DNA from: Pseudomonadota bacterium
GTDB lineage: Bacteria > Pseudomonadota > Gammaproteobacteria > Pseudomonadales > Azotimanducaceae
Length of the DNA stretch: 13,191 nucleotides
Assembly (NCBI GenBank): GCA_027622495.1
Contig: JAQBYL010000060.1
Span: 1 to 13,191 of the forward strand
Direction: 5' to 3'
The position numbers were made by a program, and so were the translations under genes. Numbering within the stretch: the first letter of the stretch is position 1; every line of letters begins with the position of its first letter. A model generated the notes under the pieces. It was not told the origin of the DNA, did no database searches, and saw only the letters and a program-made list of their open reading frames with translations. This document shows, in pieces, positions 1 through 6,772 of the stretch.

Positions 1-1105
1 TTACTTTGATTGTTCCGGGGGTGCTGAAACCGCTGCACAGCGGTCGTTGCGCAGCACCATCCGCACGTTGCCAGCGGCTCTTTGACATGCGCGCAAACGA
101 ACCGGGAAACGCGACGTCATCATATTGTTTGCCAGGGTCGTCAACCGGGGCAAGAAATTCCCGGGCCGTAAACTGTGGATTGGTTGCCAGTTCGTCCATG
201 GTCAGCACCGGTCCCGCAATAACCCGTTGCTCGCCCAGCGCATAGAAGAGATCCATGCGGGTCCACTCGAGCATGGCGTTACCCACCCGATCAACAAAGC
301 GATCTTTGAACTTTCCCCGCAGACCCGGCTGCGCAAGCTCCGGATCCTCCGCCAGATCCGGCAGGCCGAGCACCCGCATGGCCTTGATCCAGAACGCGGG
401 ACGCGAAATGGTCAGGGCAAAATAGCCGTCTTTGACCGGTACCGGCCCTTCGTTCACATCGACCACGCTTCGGCGTGGCCAGATGAAACCCGAATATTGA
501 TAGCGCAAAGGGGCGGGGGAGAAAGTCGATGCCAGCACATCGAACTCTGCGATGTCGATGACCTGGCCCGTAGGGTCTGCGGTGCTCAGGGCATCAATGA
601 ACGCAGCAATTGCAACGCCGAACGCGAATGTGCCTGCCTGAAACGATGCCTGATAACCACTGCCTTTCAATGGCGGCTGACCCTGAAGGCCGTTCACCGA
701 GGCCCAGCCTGAGCGGGCGGTGATGGTCAGATCATCGCCAACCCATTCACTGTGTGGGCCGCGCAGACCGTAGGGGGTCAGTGAAATCACCAGCGCCCCG
801 GGGTTGTGTTCCGTGAGGGTGTCAGGGTGGATGGATGGGTTGTCTGAATCTGTGATGATGATTGCGGCATCGGCGATCGCGTCATGCAGGTTGCCTGATC
901 GCACCGCCTTGCGTCCGCCGAGAAAATACCTGGCCTGCACGCTGTTCCCGGCACTGTCGAATGGCGGCACGCTCGCCAGTGGATGAGGGCCTTCCGGGGC
1001 TAAGACTTCCGCCCCGTAGCCTGCAAACAAGCGGGCGCACCAGGCGCAGGACGTTCGGATTCCCAGGTCAAGAACCCGTACATCTGCAAGGCTCGTTCCA
1101 GGCAT
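1..1105 (-). CDS. CaiB/BaiF (type III) CoA-transferase family protein, C-terminus cut by window edge
   Basis: An open frame of 368 codons runs from ATG at 1105 off the left edge. Family III CoA-transferases move CoA between acyl groups in the cytoplasm. Visible family features: N-terminal VRVLDLG and GAEVLAPEGP (residues 9-40), the PGALVISLTPYGLRGP segment (102-117), the GDDLTITARSGW stretch (123-134), the TGQVIDIAEFDVL segment (179-191), and a C-terminal TMDELATNPQF block typical of the family. The usual length is about 400 aa, so only a little is probably missing. In formyl-CoA transferase the catalytic Asp lies four residues before a conserved Gly; the matching spot here (QASFQAG, residues 152-158) has Ser154, so the protein may be inactive as a transferase, act differently, or pair with a second subunit. 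The start follows the upstream gene's stop by six bases with no clear ribosome site, suggesting translational coupling. The family call is firm; substrate unknown. Confidence 0.85.
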   Translation of the reverse strand, partial: MPGTSLADVRVLDLGIRTSCAWCARLFAGYGAEVLAPEGPHPLASVPPFDSAGNSVQARYFLGGRKAVRSGNLHDAIADAAIIITDSDNPSIHPDTLTEHNPGALVISLTPYGLRGPHSEWVGDDLTITARSGWASVNGLQGQPPLKGSGYQASFQAGTFAFGVAIAAFIDALSTADPTGQVIDIAEFDVLASTFSPAPLRYQYSGFIWPRRSVVDVNEGPVPVKDGYFALTISRPAFWIKAMRVLGLPDLAEDPELAQPGLRGKFKDRFVDRVGNAMLEWTRMDLFYALGEQRVIAGPVLTMDELATNPQFTAREFLAPVDDPGKQYDDVAFPGSFARMSKSRWQRADGAAQRPLCSGFSTPGTIKV

Positions 1106-1111
1106 CGGTTG

Positions 1112-1888
1112 TCAGGACTTCACGGGAAGCATTACGTAATCGCCGGTGTGTCGGGTGACGATTTCGAGGTAGCTTTCATCCTGACGCATCTGCACAAAAC
1201 TCGCGTTGATTGCCTTGATGATTTCTGCTGCGTTTTTGTTGGCTTTGCTCACACCCACGTGCAATGCACGACGGGTAACCAGCTTTGGCATCAGCGTCCA
1301 GTTCTTTGGCGCATCGGGCAGGTATACAGTGATGGCGTGCTGGATTGACCAGCTGTCGCCGATGACCATGTCGATCTTGCCCTGGTCGAGCAGTAAAAGG
1401 TTCTGAATAAGGTGATGGTTGCTCACGCGAACAGCGCCATTGAACTCGTCAAAACCGCCGCCGTAGGCATAACCTTCGACCACACCAATGCGAAAACCGG
1501 TAAGGTCGTCGAGCTTTGTGAAACGTGCGCCGATACCAGCACGCGCGATGATGATGATGTCGTTGAAAAGGTACGGCTCACTGAACTCGAGCAGTTCGGC
1601 ACGTTGATCCGTGCGCCAAACCGCTGCCAGCACATCGTAGATCCCGATCGATGCGCCCTGATACGCCCGCGACCAAGGCTCCACCGTTGGTTTGATCGAA
1701 TAACCCGCGCGTTTCAGTGCGGTGCTGACCAACTCGGCCGCGAGGCCGTTGTTCGGCAGCGTCTGATCGATGTAGGGCGACCAGATGCTGCCGGTCACGC
1801 TGAGGGTTGCCTGGTCCATCGCGTGGCAGAAGGGTGCGAGGATCAGAGCAAGTGTCAGCGTGCGTCTTAGAAAAACTTTCAGGATCAT
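1112..1888 (-). CDS. Periplasmic family-3 solute-binding protein (orphan)
   Basis: 258 aa. An N-terminal signal peptide is visible: basic LRR at 7-9, a hydrophobic core to about residue 20, and a likely cut after Ala23 (FCHA/MD). The mature part has the SBP_bac_3 layout: a first beta strand with GSIWSPYID, then GLAAELVSTALKRAGY, a PWSRAY segment, the DVLAAVWRTDQR and FSEPYLFND stretches, and a second lobe beginning LTGFRIGVVEGYAYGGG. Family members bind amino acids or other small polar ligands, either for ABC import or as sensors. No ABC permease or ATPase is encoded nearby, so the transporter partner is elsewhere or the protein has a sensing role. The ATG at 1888 is preceded by AAAGGA (1894-1899, minus strand) with five bases between. 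It is the first gene of a two-gene unit with the CoA-transferase and is transcribed divergently from the amidase. Confidence 0.85.
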   Translation of the reverse strand: MILKVFLRRTLTLALILAPFCHAMDQATLSVTGSIWSPYIDQTLPNNGLAAELVSTALKRAGYSIKPTVEPWSRAYQGASIGIYDVLAAVWRTDQRAELLEFSEPYLFNDIIIIARAGIGARFTKLDDLTGFRIGVVEGYAYGGGFDEFNGAVRVSNHHLIQNLLLLDQGKIDMVIGDSWSIQHAITVYLPDAPKNWTLMPKLVTRRALHVGVSKANKNAAEIIKAINASFVQMRQDESYLEIVTRHTGDYVMLPVKS

Positions 1889-1898
1889 GCGGTTCCTT

Positions 1899-1926
1899 TA
1901 TTCGGTGTTGCGTATTCGGTGTTGCG
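1899..1926. repeat. Perfect 14-bp tandem duplication in the divergent control region
   Basis: TATTCGGTGTTGCG occurs twice head-to-tail (1899-1912 and 1913-1926) with no mismatch. It lies directly upstream of the binding-protein gene and its edge touches that gene's ribosome binding site, so it sits in the 5' leader on the minus strand (there it reads CGCAACACCGAATA twice). It could be replication slippage or a doubled protein-binding site; nothing in the window decides. Confidence 0.8.
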
Positions 1927-2000
1927 GATGAGCTGCCGGATGAAATCCCCGGGCCTCGTTTGCAGGCTATCTCGCCACACGGCGTTGACGATGTCCACCT

Positions 2001-2018
2001 CCTCACCCCCTGGTGAGG
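2001..2018. promoter_or_regulatory. 7-bp perfect hairpin/dyad in the divergent intergenic region
   Basis: CCTCACC (2001-2007) and GGTGAGG (2012-2018) are exact inverted repeats separated by CCCT. The dyad sits between the divergent binding-protein and amidase genes, about 25 bases upstream of a possible amidase -10 box, which is a sensible place for an operator. No T-run follows on either strand, so it is not a standard terminator. No regulator gene is in the window, so the binding factor is unknown. Confidence 0.35.
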
Positions 2019-2044
2019 AACAATCGCGCCGCACACGGATTGGC

Positions 2045-2050
2045 TATACT
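2045..2050 (+). promoter_or_regulatory. Possible -10 box for the amidase-led gene group
   Basis: TATACT differs from the consensus TATAAT at one base and lies 51 bases upstream of the amidase ATG. No good -35 hexamer is found at 16-18 bases upstream, so the promoter would need an activator or be weak. The leader between here and the ATG contains a small CTGAT/ATCAG inverted repeat (2061-2079). Confidence 0.3.
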
Positions 2051-2101
2051 CGGGTTAAGGCTGATGGTTCTGAAATCAGCGTTAAAAAGCAGGGGACAAA
2101 C

Positions 2102-3523
2102 ATGGATTTCGAAGAATATCGGCGCTTCGATGCACTGGGCCTTGCAGATCTGATCGCCTCTGGTCAGGTCAGCAGTGCAGAAGTTCTGGAGGCGGCCATT
2201 GCGCGTTCGCAGGCACGCAACGGTCTGATCAATGCCGTGGTTGCCCACGATCTTGAGCGGGCGCGGAGCCAGGCGCTTAACCCGGCTACCAGCGGTCCGT
2301 TAGCAGGGGTCCCCTTTCTGGTCAAGGATCTGGTTTACATGCAGGGTATGGCCTGTACCTACGGCAGTCGGCTGTACAAGGACAACGTGGTGGATCACGA
2401 CAGCACTGCGGTGGAACGCTTCCGCAATGCGGGTCTCAATATATTCGCGCGCACCAATACCCCGGAGTTCGGGCTCAATGTTGTTACTGAACCGGCCCTG
2501 TTCGGCCCCACCCGCAACCCCTGGAATACCGATCACACCCCGGGTGGATCAAGCGGGGGTGCCGGGGCTGCGGTTGCGGATGGCTGGGTACCCGCTGCCC
2601 ACGCAACCGACGGCGGCGGATCGATCCGCATACCCGCCGCCTGTTGTGGCCTGGTGGGTCTGAAACCGGGTCGTGCACGCAACCCTTCGGGACCCGATGT
2701 GGGAGAAGGCTGGAGCGGCATGTCGGCGGGCCATGTGGTCAGCTGGTCGGTTCGCGACAGTGCGGCATTTCTGGATGTTCTGAACGGACCCGCGCCGGGA
2801 GATCCTTACAGTGCACCCCATCATGAAGGTTCTTATCTCGATGCGATCGAAACCCCGCCCCGTCAGCTGCGCATTGGCATCGAAACACGAACGGTGACCG
2901 GGGTGGCAGCGGACCCTGAATGTCTGGCTGCGGTGGATCAGGCAGCCATCCTTTGTGAAGGTCTAGGGCACATCGTGGAAGTAGCGTCACCGGAATTTGA
3001 TCGGGCAGAGTTCGGCGCGGCAACCTCCACCCTGGTTGCAGCGAACATCGCAAACCAGGTGTTTGGTCGTGCGGCCGCACTTGGTCGCGCCCTGCGCGAT
3101 GACGACGTCGAACCGCACACTCGCCTGTTTGCTGAACGGGGCAGAGTGTTGACCGCAGAAGATTATGCCCGCTCGCTCGGGGTCATTCATCGGACCGGCC
3201 GGGTGCTTGCTGCCTATCATGCCGACTATGATCTGATGCTGAGTCCGGTGCTGGTTTGTCCACCGGTCAGGATCGGCTATCTCGATAGTCACACGGACTA
3301 TGAGCCGACCCGTTACGCAGAACGATTCCTTTCGTTCTGGGGCTACACCAATCTGCAGAATGCCACCGGTCAGCCGGCGATCAGCTTGCCATTACACAGA
3401 AGTATCAAGGGGTTGCCGATCGGTGTTCAGTTTGTTTCTGCAACCGGCGGAGAGGCTCTGCTGCTGCGGCTGGCGCGACAACTCGAGCAGGCGGCGGCCT
3501 GGCCGCGCCAGGGTGTGGCCTAG
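2102..3523 (+). CDS. Amidase (amidase-signature family)
   Basis: 473 aa, the normal length for this family of cytoplasmic amide hydrolases. The Ser-cisSer-Lys triad is complete: Lys75 in FLVKDL, cis-Ser150 in the GGSSGG motif (148-153), and nucleophile Ser174 in DGGGSIRIPA; the 24-residue spacing between the two serines equals that in known members. The following CCGLVGLKP (181-189) is also typical. The frame is open back to 1919, but the ATG at 2102 is preferred: AGGGGA (2091-2096) precedes it by five bases and the protein then begins, as family members do, just before a short helix (ALGLADLIASGQVSS). It is the first gene of the plus-strand group; SDR follows 85 bases later after an AT-rich gap. 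The substrate cannot be read from sequence: family members include aryl and aliphatic amidases, fatty acid amide hydrolases and GatA. No GatB/GatC gene is adjacent, which argues against GatA. Confidence 0.92.
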   Translation: MDFEEYRRFDALGLADLIASGQVSSAEVLEAAIARSQARNGLINAVVAHDLERARSQALNPATSGPLAGVPFLVKDLVYMQGMACTYGSRLYKDNVVDHDSTAVERFRNAGLNIFARTNTPEFGLNVVTEPALFGPTRNPWNTDHTPGGSSGGAGAAVADGWVPAAHATDGGGSIRIPAACCGLVGLKPGRARNPSGPDVGEGWSGMSAGHVVSWSVRDSAAFLDVLNGPAPGDPYSAPHHEGSYLDAIETPPRQLRIGIETRTVTGVAADPECLAAVDQAAILCEGLGHIVEVASPEFDRAEFGAATSTLVAANIANQVFGRAAALGRALRDDDVEPHTRLFAERGRVLTAEDYARSLGVIHRTGRVLAAYHADYDLMLSPVLVCPPVRIGYLDSHTDYEPTRYAERFLSFWGYTNLQNATGQPAISLPLHRSIKGLPIGVQFVSATGGEALLLRLARQLEQAAAWPRQGVA

Positions 3524-3555
3524 AAAGGCATGCCTGCGCTCGTTTTAATGTAGAG

Positions 3556-3569
3556 TCTGAATATTCAGA
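3556..3569. promoter_or_regulatory. 14-bp perfect palindrome in AT-rich leader of the SDR gene
   Basis: TCTGAATATTCAGA reads the same on both strands. It lies in the 85-base gap between the amidase stop and the SDR start, a gap much richer in A and T than its surroundings, and is followed by ACTAATATTATAAATAA, which could supply a -10 element. This would fit an internal promoter with an operator (TetR- or MarR-type dyads look like this). A palindrome this size can arise by chance about once in a window of this length, so the position is the main support. Confidence 0.35.
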
Positions 3570-3608
3570 TACTAATATTATAAATAACAACAAGTTAAAG
3601 GATTTATC

Positions 3609-4460
3609 TTGAAATATTTTAAAGACAAAGTTGCCGTCATCACCGGCGCGGCAAGTGGCATCGGCCGAGGTCTGACCGAGCGCTGTCTGGCCGAAGGCAT
3701 GCACGTGGTGATGGCTGACATAGAAGAGAAAGCCTTGCAGGAGACAGCCCAGGCGTTACGCGGGCAGGGTGCCAACAGCGTTCTTGCGGTGCCCACAGAT
3801 GTCGCGGTCAAGGCAGAGATTGAAGCGCTCGCTGCCAGAACCATTGCTGAGTTCGGTGAGGTGCATCTGCTTTTCAATAACGCTGGAATCGCTGCCGGAC
3901 CCGGAATTCTTGGCACTACCGACGCGGACTGGGACTGGGTCATGGGGGTTAATCTCATGAGCGTGATCCATGGGCTTCGAACGTTTCTACCGATCATGAT
4001 CGCGCAGGAAAGCGAAGCGCATGTGGTCAACACTGCAAGCGTTGCGGGCCTGCTTTATGGCGGTGGATCGGTGAGTTACTCGGTGACCAAACATGCGGTG
4101 GTCGCGTTGACCGAGTCCAGCTATTTCGAACTCGCCCAGGCAGGTAGCAAAGTCGGTATGTCGGTGCTGTGCCCTGGTTTCATCGCAACCAACATCATGG
4201 ACGCCAGTCGCAATCGACCCGCCCGGTTTCGCAATGAGGCAACTGATGCGAACAGCCCTCAGATGTTTCAACGTCAGGAAATGGTTCGGCAGATGATTGC
4301 CGCCGGCATGGCTCCCGCTGATCTGGCCGCTATCGTGTTCGACGGAATTCGCGCGCAGCGGCTGTACATACTGACCCACGAAGATTTTGATCAGATGATT
4401 CTGCAACGGGCCCAGCACATCACCGAAGGGACCAATCCGGATCTGCCATTCCAGGTATGA
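3609..4460 (+). CDS. Short-chain dehydrogenase/reductase (classical SDR), TTG start
   Basis: 283 aa NAD(P)-binding oxidoreductase for a hydroxy/keto substrate. The classical SDR features are complete: the TGAASGIG nucleotide-binding motif (12-19), Asp37 at the end of the second strand, NNAG (90-93), Asn115, Ser144, and the Tyr157-x3-Lys161 pair (YSVTK), then PGFIATNI (189-196). An acidic residue at the end of strand 2 (MADIEE) favours NAD over NADP. Translation starts at TTG (3609): AAAGGA (3597-3602) lies six bases upstream and no in-frame ATG lies close by before the Rossmann motif. The C-terminal tail beyond residue 200 (arginine- and methionine-rich) is the substrate-binding part and is not informative. 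Its stop codon overlaps the thioesterase start (ATGA), so the two are translationally coupled, hinting that the product or substrate is a CoA or acyl compound. Confidence 0.92.
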   Translation: MKYFKDKVAVITGAASGIGRGLTERCLAEGMHVVMADIEEKALQETAQALRGQGANSVLAVPTDVAVKAEIEALAARTIAEFGEVHLLFNNAGIAAGPGILGTTDADWDWVMGVNLMSVIHGLRTFLPIMIAQESEAHVVNTASVAGLLYGGGSVSYSVTKHAVVALTESSYFELAQAGSKVGMSVLCPGFIATNIMDASRNRPARFRNEATDANSPQMFQRQEMVRQMIAAGMAPADLAAIVFDGIRAQRLYILTHEDFDQMILQRAQHITEGTNPDLPFQV

Positions 4461-4909
4461 ATGAACCGTCTGAACCATTTGTGTGGGATCGCCCTGATCC
4501 GTTCACCATTGCGGTGAGCGCAGAACCTCAGCACATCGACAGCTACGGCCATGTTAACAATGTGGTGTACATCCAATGGCTCACTGATTGCGCCTGGGCC
4601 CATTCAGCCGCGGTGGGCCTGCCAGAACACCAGTGCGTTGAGTTACGGCGGGGCATGGCGGTTCGCAAGATCGCTGTAGAGATGCTGGCCGCCGCCTACG
4701 CGGGTGATCAGTTGACGGTGGCAAACTGGATTACCAGCTCAGATGGCAGGTTGCGGGCAACCAGAACCTACCAGATCGTCAACCTGGCAACCGGTGTGAC
4801 CCATCTTCGCGGGCATGTAGACTTTGTTTGCGTGAATCTCACAAACGGTCGCCCGGTGCGGATGCCACCTGAATTTCTGACCCGCTATGCGGTGGGATTC
4901 AAGCCGTAG
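4457..4909 (+). CDS. Acyl-CoA thioesterase, 4HBT-like hotdog fold
   Basis: 150 aa, the normal size for a single hotdog domain. The signature is near the N-terminus: HIDSYGHVNNVVYIQW (26-41), where Asp28 and the GHVNN turn match the 4-hydroxybenzoyl-CoA thioesterase group, followed by the long central helix (DCAWAHSAAVGL) and the strands carrying AVRKIAVEMLAAAYAGDQL. Such enzymes hydrolyse acyl-CoA to free acid and CoA in the cytoplasm. The ATG at 4457 overlaps the SDR stop by four bases, so it is coupled to the SDR. The ending is intact, with a TAG at 4907-4909. Specific acyl chain unknown. Confidence 0.88.
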   Translation: MNEPSEPFVWDRPDPFTIAVSAEPQHIDSYGHVNNVVYIQWLTDCAWAHSAAVGLPEHQCVELRRGMAVRKIAVEMLAAAYAGDQLTVANWITSSDGRLRATRTYQIVNLATGVTHLRGHVDFVCVNLTNGRPVRMPPEFLTRYAVGFKP

Positions 4910-4956
4910 CGCCAGGCAACAACATGATAGAAACACGATAGAGGAGATACGGGCAG

Positions 4957-5703
4957 ATGCTCAGTGAGACGCAGGTGGAACACTACCGGTCACAAGGCTA
5001 TGTGATACCCGACTATCGTGTCCCCGACGATCTGCTTGCACAGATTCGATCCCATCACGCAGATCTGCTCAAAGCACACCCGGAATTCAACGACTACTGC
5101 CCGGCATTGCTTGCGTTCGATACCTGGTTTGTCGGGGTGGCCCGTGAGCCTGCGCTCCTGGACATGGTTGGGCAACTGATCGGCGAAGACATCGCTTTAT
5201 GGAACTCGAGCTTCTTCGCCAAACCGGCAAAAACCGGCAAGCGTACGCCATGGCACCAGGATGGTGAGTACTGGCCGATCAGACCGCTGGCTACCTGTTC
5301 TGTATGGATTGCCGTGGATGCCTCGACCCCTGCCAATGGCGCTCTGCGTGTATTGCCAGGCAGTCACCGAAGTGGGGCGCTCGAAGAGCATCGCCACAAC
5401 GCCGATGCGGGCTTAAGCCTGCCGCTGGAAATGGTGCAGGTGGATGAGGATCGGGCGGTGGATCTGGTGCTCGAACCGGGGCAGATCTCCATGCACGATG
5501 TTTTTCTTGCGCATGCTTCAGAGCCTAACCACTCGGATAATCCGCGCCGTGGGATGACTCTGCGTTACATGCCTACATCGTCCATTTATCGGCGTGACCT
5601 GGCCCGCGAAGGCAATGGCGTGCTGGCAATGAAAGAACGCACCCTGTACCTGATGCGTGGCATCGATGTGTGCGGTAAGAACGATTTTCTGCTGCGCTCG
5701 TGA
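4957..5703 (+). CDS. Phytanoyl-CoA dioxygenase (PhyH) family Fe(II)/2-oxoglutarate oxygenase
   Basis: 248 aa. PhyH-family enzymes hydroxylate a substrate using iron, oxygen and 2-oxoglutarate. The iron ligands are visible: His100 and Asp102 in PWHQDGEYW, and distal His186 in FLAHASEPNHSDNPR. Arg197, eleven residues after the distal His, is placed as the 2-oxoglutarate-binding arginine is in human PHYH. NGALRVLPGSHRSG (127-140) is the usual strand just after the core. The N-terminal helix (TQVEHYRSQGYVI) is typical. The start has GAGGAGA (4941-4947) nine bases upstream. It lies 47 bases after the thioesterase, in the same group. Members act on phytanoyl-CoA, ectoine, quorum signals, halogenated and phosphonate compounds, so the substrate is open. 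Confidence 0.9.
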   Translation: MLSETQVEHYRSQGYVIPDYRVPDDLLAQIRSHHADLLKAHPEFNDYCPALLAFDTWFVGVAREPALLDMVGQLIGEDIALWNSSFFAKPAKTGKRTPWHQDGEYWPIRPLATCSVWIAVDASTPANGALRVLPGSHRSGALEEHRHNADAGLSLPLEMVQVDEDRAVDLVLEPGQISMHDVFLAHASEPNHSDNPRRGMTLRYMPTSSIYRRDLAREGNGVLAMKERTLYLMRGIDVCGKNDFLLRS

Positions 5704-5749
5704 TCGCGCCAGACAGAACATCACTATCTGATCTGCGAGGACGAATAAT

Positions 5750-6676
5750 ATGCCTGAATTGAGCCCGCTGCGCCGTGGTGGAACACCGCCTGCCCCGGTT
5801 TTGAATATTGCCCACCGTGGTGCCCGTGCGTTCGCGCCGGAAAACACCCTGCAGGCGTTTGCCAAAGCGAAAATCTTCGGTTGCCCCATGTTCGAGATGG
5901 ATGTGCATGTCTCGCGGGACGGTGAACTCATCGTTCACCATGACGACCAGTTAACCCGTTGTACGGACGTGCAGAAAAAATTCCCCGGGCGGGACACTTA
6001 CTACGTGTCGGATTTCACCTTCGCTGAGCTGCGCACGCTGGATGCCGGTAATTGGTATGTCGAAGACATTGCCCGCCCGGCGGCACAGCGACAGTCGTTT
6101 CTGCAGACGCTGACCGATCAAGAGATCGAACAGTTTGTGAGTGCCGCCGACCGTGCGGAATACGCCTCCGGTGAGATCAAGCTGCCGACCTTGCGCGAAA
6201 CGCTGGATCTTGCTCTGAAGACCGGCATGATGGTGAACATTGAAATCAAAACCATTCCACGGATGTATGCCGGTCTCACCGCGAAGGTGGTTGCACTGGT
6301 TGAATCCCTTGGTCTGCAGCGAGCGGTGCTCATCTCGTCGTTCGACCATCAACAGCTTCTCGAAGTGCGGCGTCTGACTGACGTGATTGCCACCGGCGCC
6401 CTGTCCAGTGATCGGCTCGCGAACCCCGGTGGCTACCTGCAACTGCTGGAGGCCGATGCCTATAACCCGGGATGTTACGGCGATTACGACTCCACCGGTT
6501 TTGGGTCCGTGACCGGAAAATTTGATCCGGTCAGCATCGTCAACGCCCGGAGCGCAGGCTTCGGCGTCAATGTCTGGACCTGTAATGATCCAGATCAGAT
6601 GCGAACACTCATCGGTGCCGGTGTGACCGGGATCATCACCGATTTTGCCAACCGGGTGAGGGATGTTCTGGCGTAG
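5750..6676 (+). CDS. Glycerophosphodiester phosphodiesterase (GDPD family)
   Basis: 308 aa. Hydrolyses glycerophosphodiesters to an alcohol and glycerol 3-phosphate using a TIM barrel and a divalent metal. Catalytic and metal residues are all present: His22-Arg23 of AHRGARAFAPENT, Glu31 and Asn32, Glu49 and Asp51 in FEMDVHV, His64-Asp65 (VHHDDQLTR), and Glu165/Lys167 in NIEIKT; NVWTCND (near residue 275) and the closing GITDFANR are typical. No signal peptide is seen, so it is cytoplasmic. Between LDAGNW (96-102) and LPTLRE (145-150) there is a polar insertion of about 40 residues compared with minimal members. The ATG at 5750 has GAGGA eight to nine bases upstream and sits 46 bases after the PhyH gene. 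The enzyme could recover glycerol phosphate or headgroups from deacylated lipids, in keeping with the hydrolytic flavour of the group. Confidence 0.93.
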   Translation: MPELSPLRRGGTPPAPVLNIAHRGARAFAPENTLQAFAKAKIFGCPMFEMDVHVSRDGELIVHHDDQLTRCTDVQKKFPGRDTYYVSDFTFAELRTLDAGNWYVEDIARPAAQRQSFLQTLTDQEIEQFVSAADRAEYASGEIKLPTLRETLDLALKTGMMVNIEIKTIPRMYAGLTAKVVALVESLGLQRAVLISSFDHQQLLEVRRLTDVIATGALSSDRLANPGGYLQLLEADAYNPGCYGDYDSTGFGSVTGKFDPVSIVNARSAGFGVNVWTCNDPDQMRTLIGAGVTGIITDFANRVRDVLA

Positions 6677-6772
6677 TGCCAGGTGCGGGGTCGAGCGACC
6701 CGCCGCTGACCCTTGCCCCTGTGCAACCTGCCGAACATACTCAGTTTAGAATCAGACAGCCGGAGATATCCC

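Noticed and set aside
125..712. 195-aa plus-strand frame over the CoA-transferase
   Set aside because: Shadow of the minus-strand gene: no recognisable domain, many Arg/His/Cys residues, and the opposite frame has full family motifs.
1103..1114. Stop of the binding protein and start of the CoA-transferase are in the same frame (TGA, two codons, ATG), raising the idea of a readthrough fusion
   Set aside because: Same frame occurs by chance one time in three, the TGA is not at a redox residue, and no SECIS-like hairpin with a suitable loop was recognised after it; a periplasmic protein fused to a CoA-transferase is also implausible.
1919..2101. N-terminal extension of the amidase to 1919
   Set aside because: The extra 61 residues are low-complexity Ser/Arg-rich with no family match, would cover the hairpin and promoter region, and lack a ribosome site; the ATG at 2102 has AGGGGA.
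6685..6705. GGGTC-GAGC-GACCC hairpin after the GDPD gene as a terminator
   Set aside because: Stem is only five pairs plus imperfect flank and is not followed by a run of T; in GC-rich DNA such stems are common.
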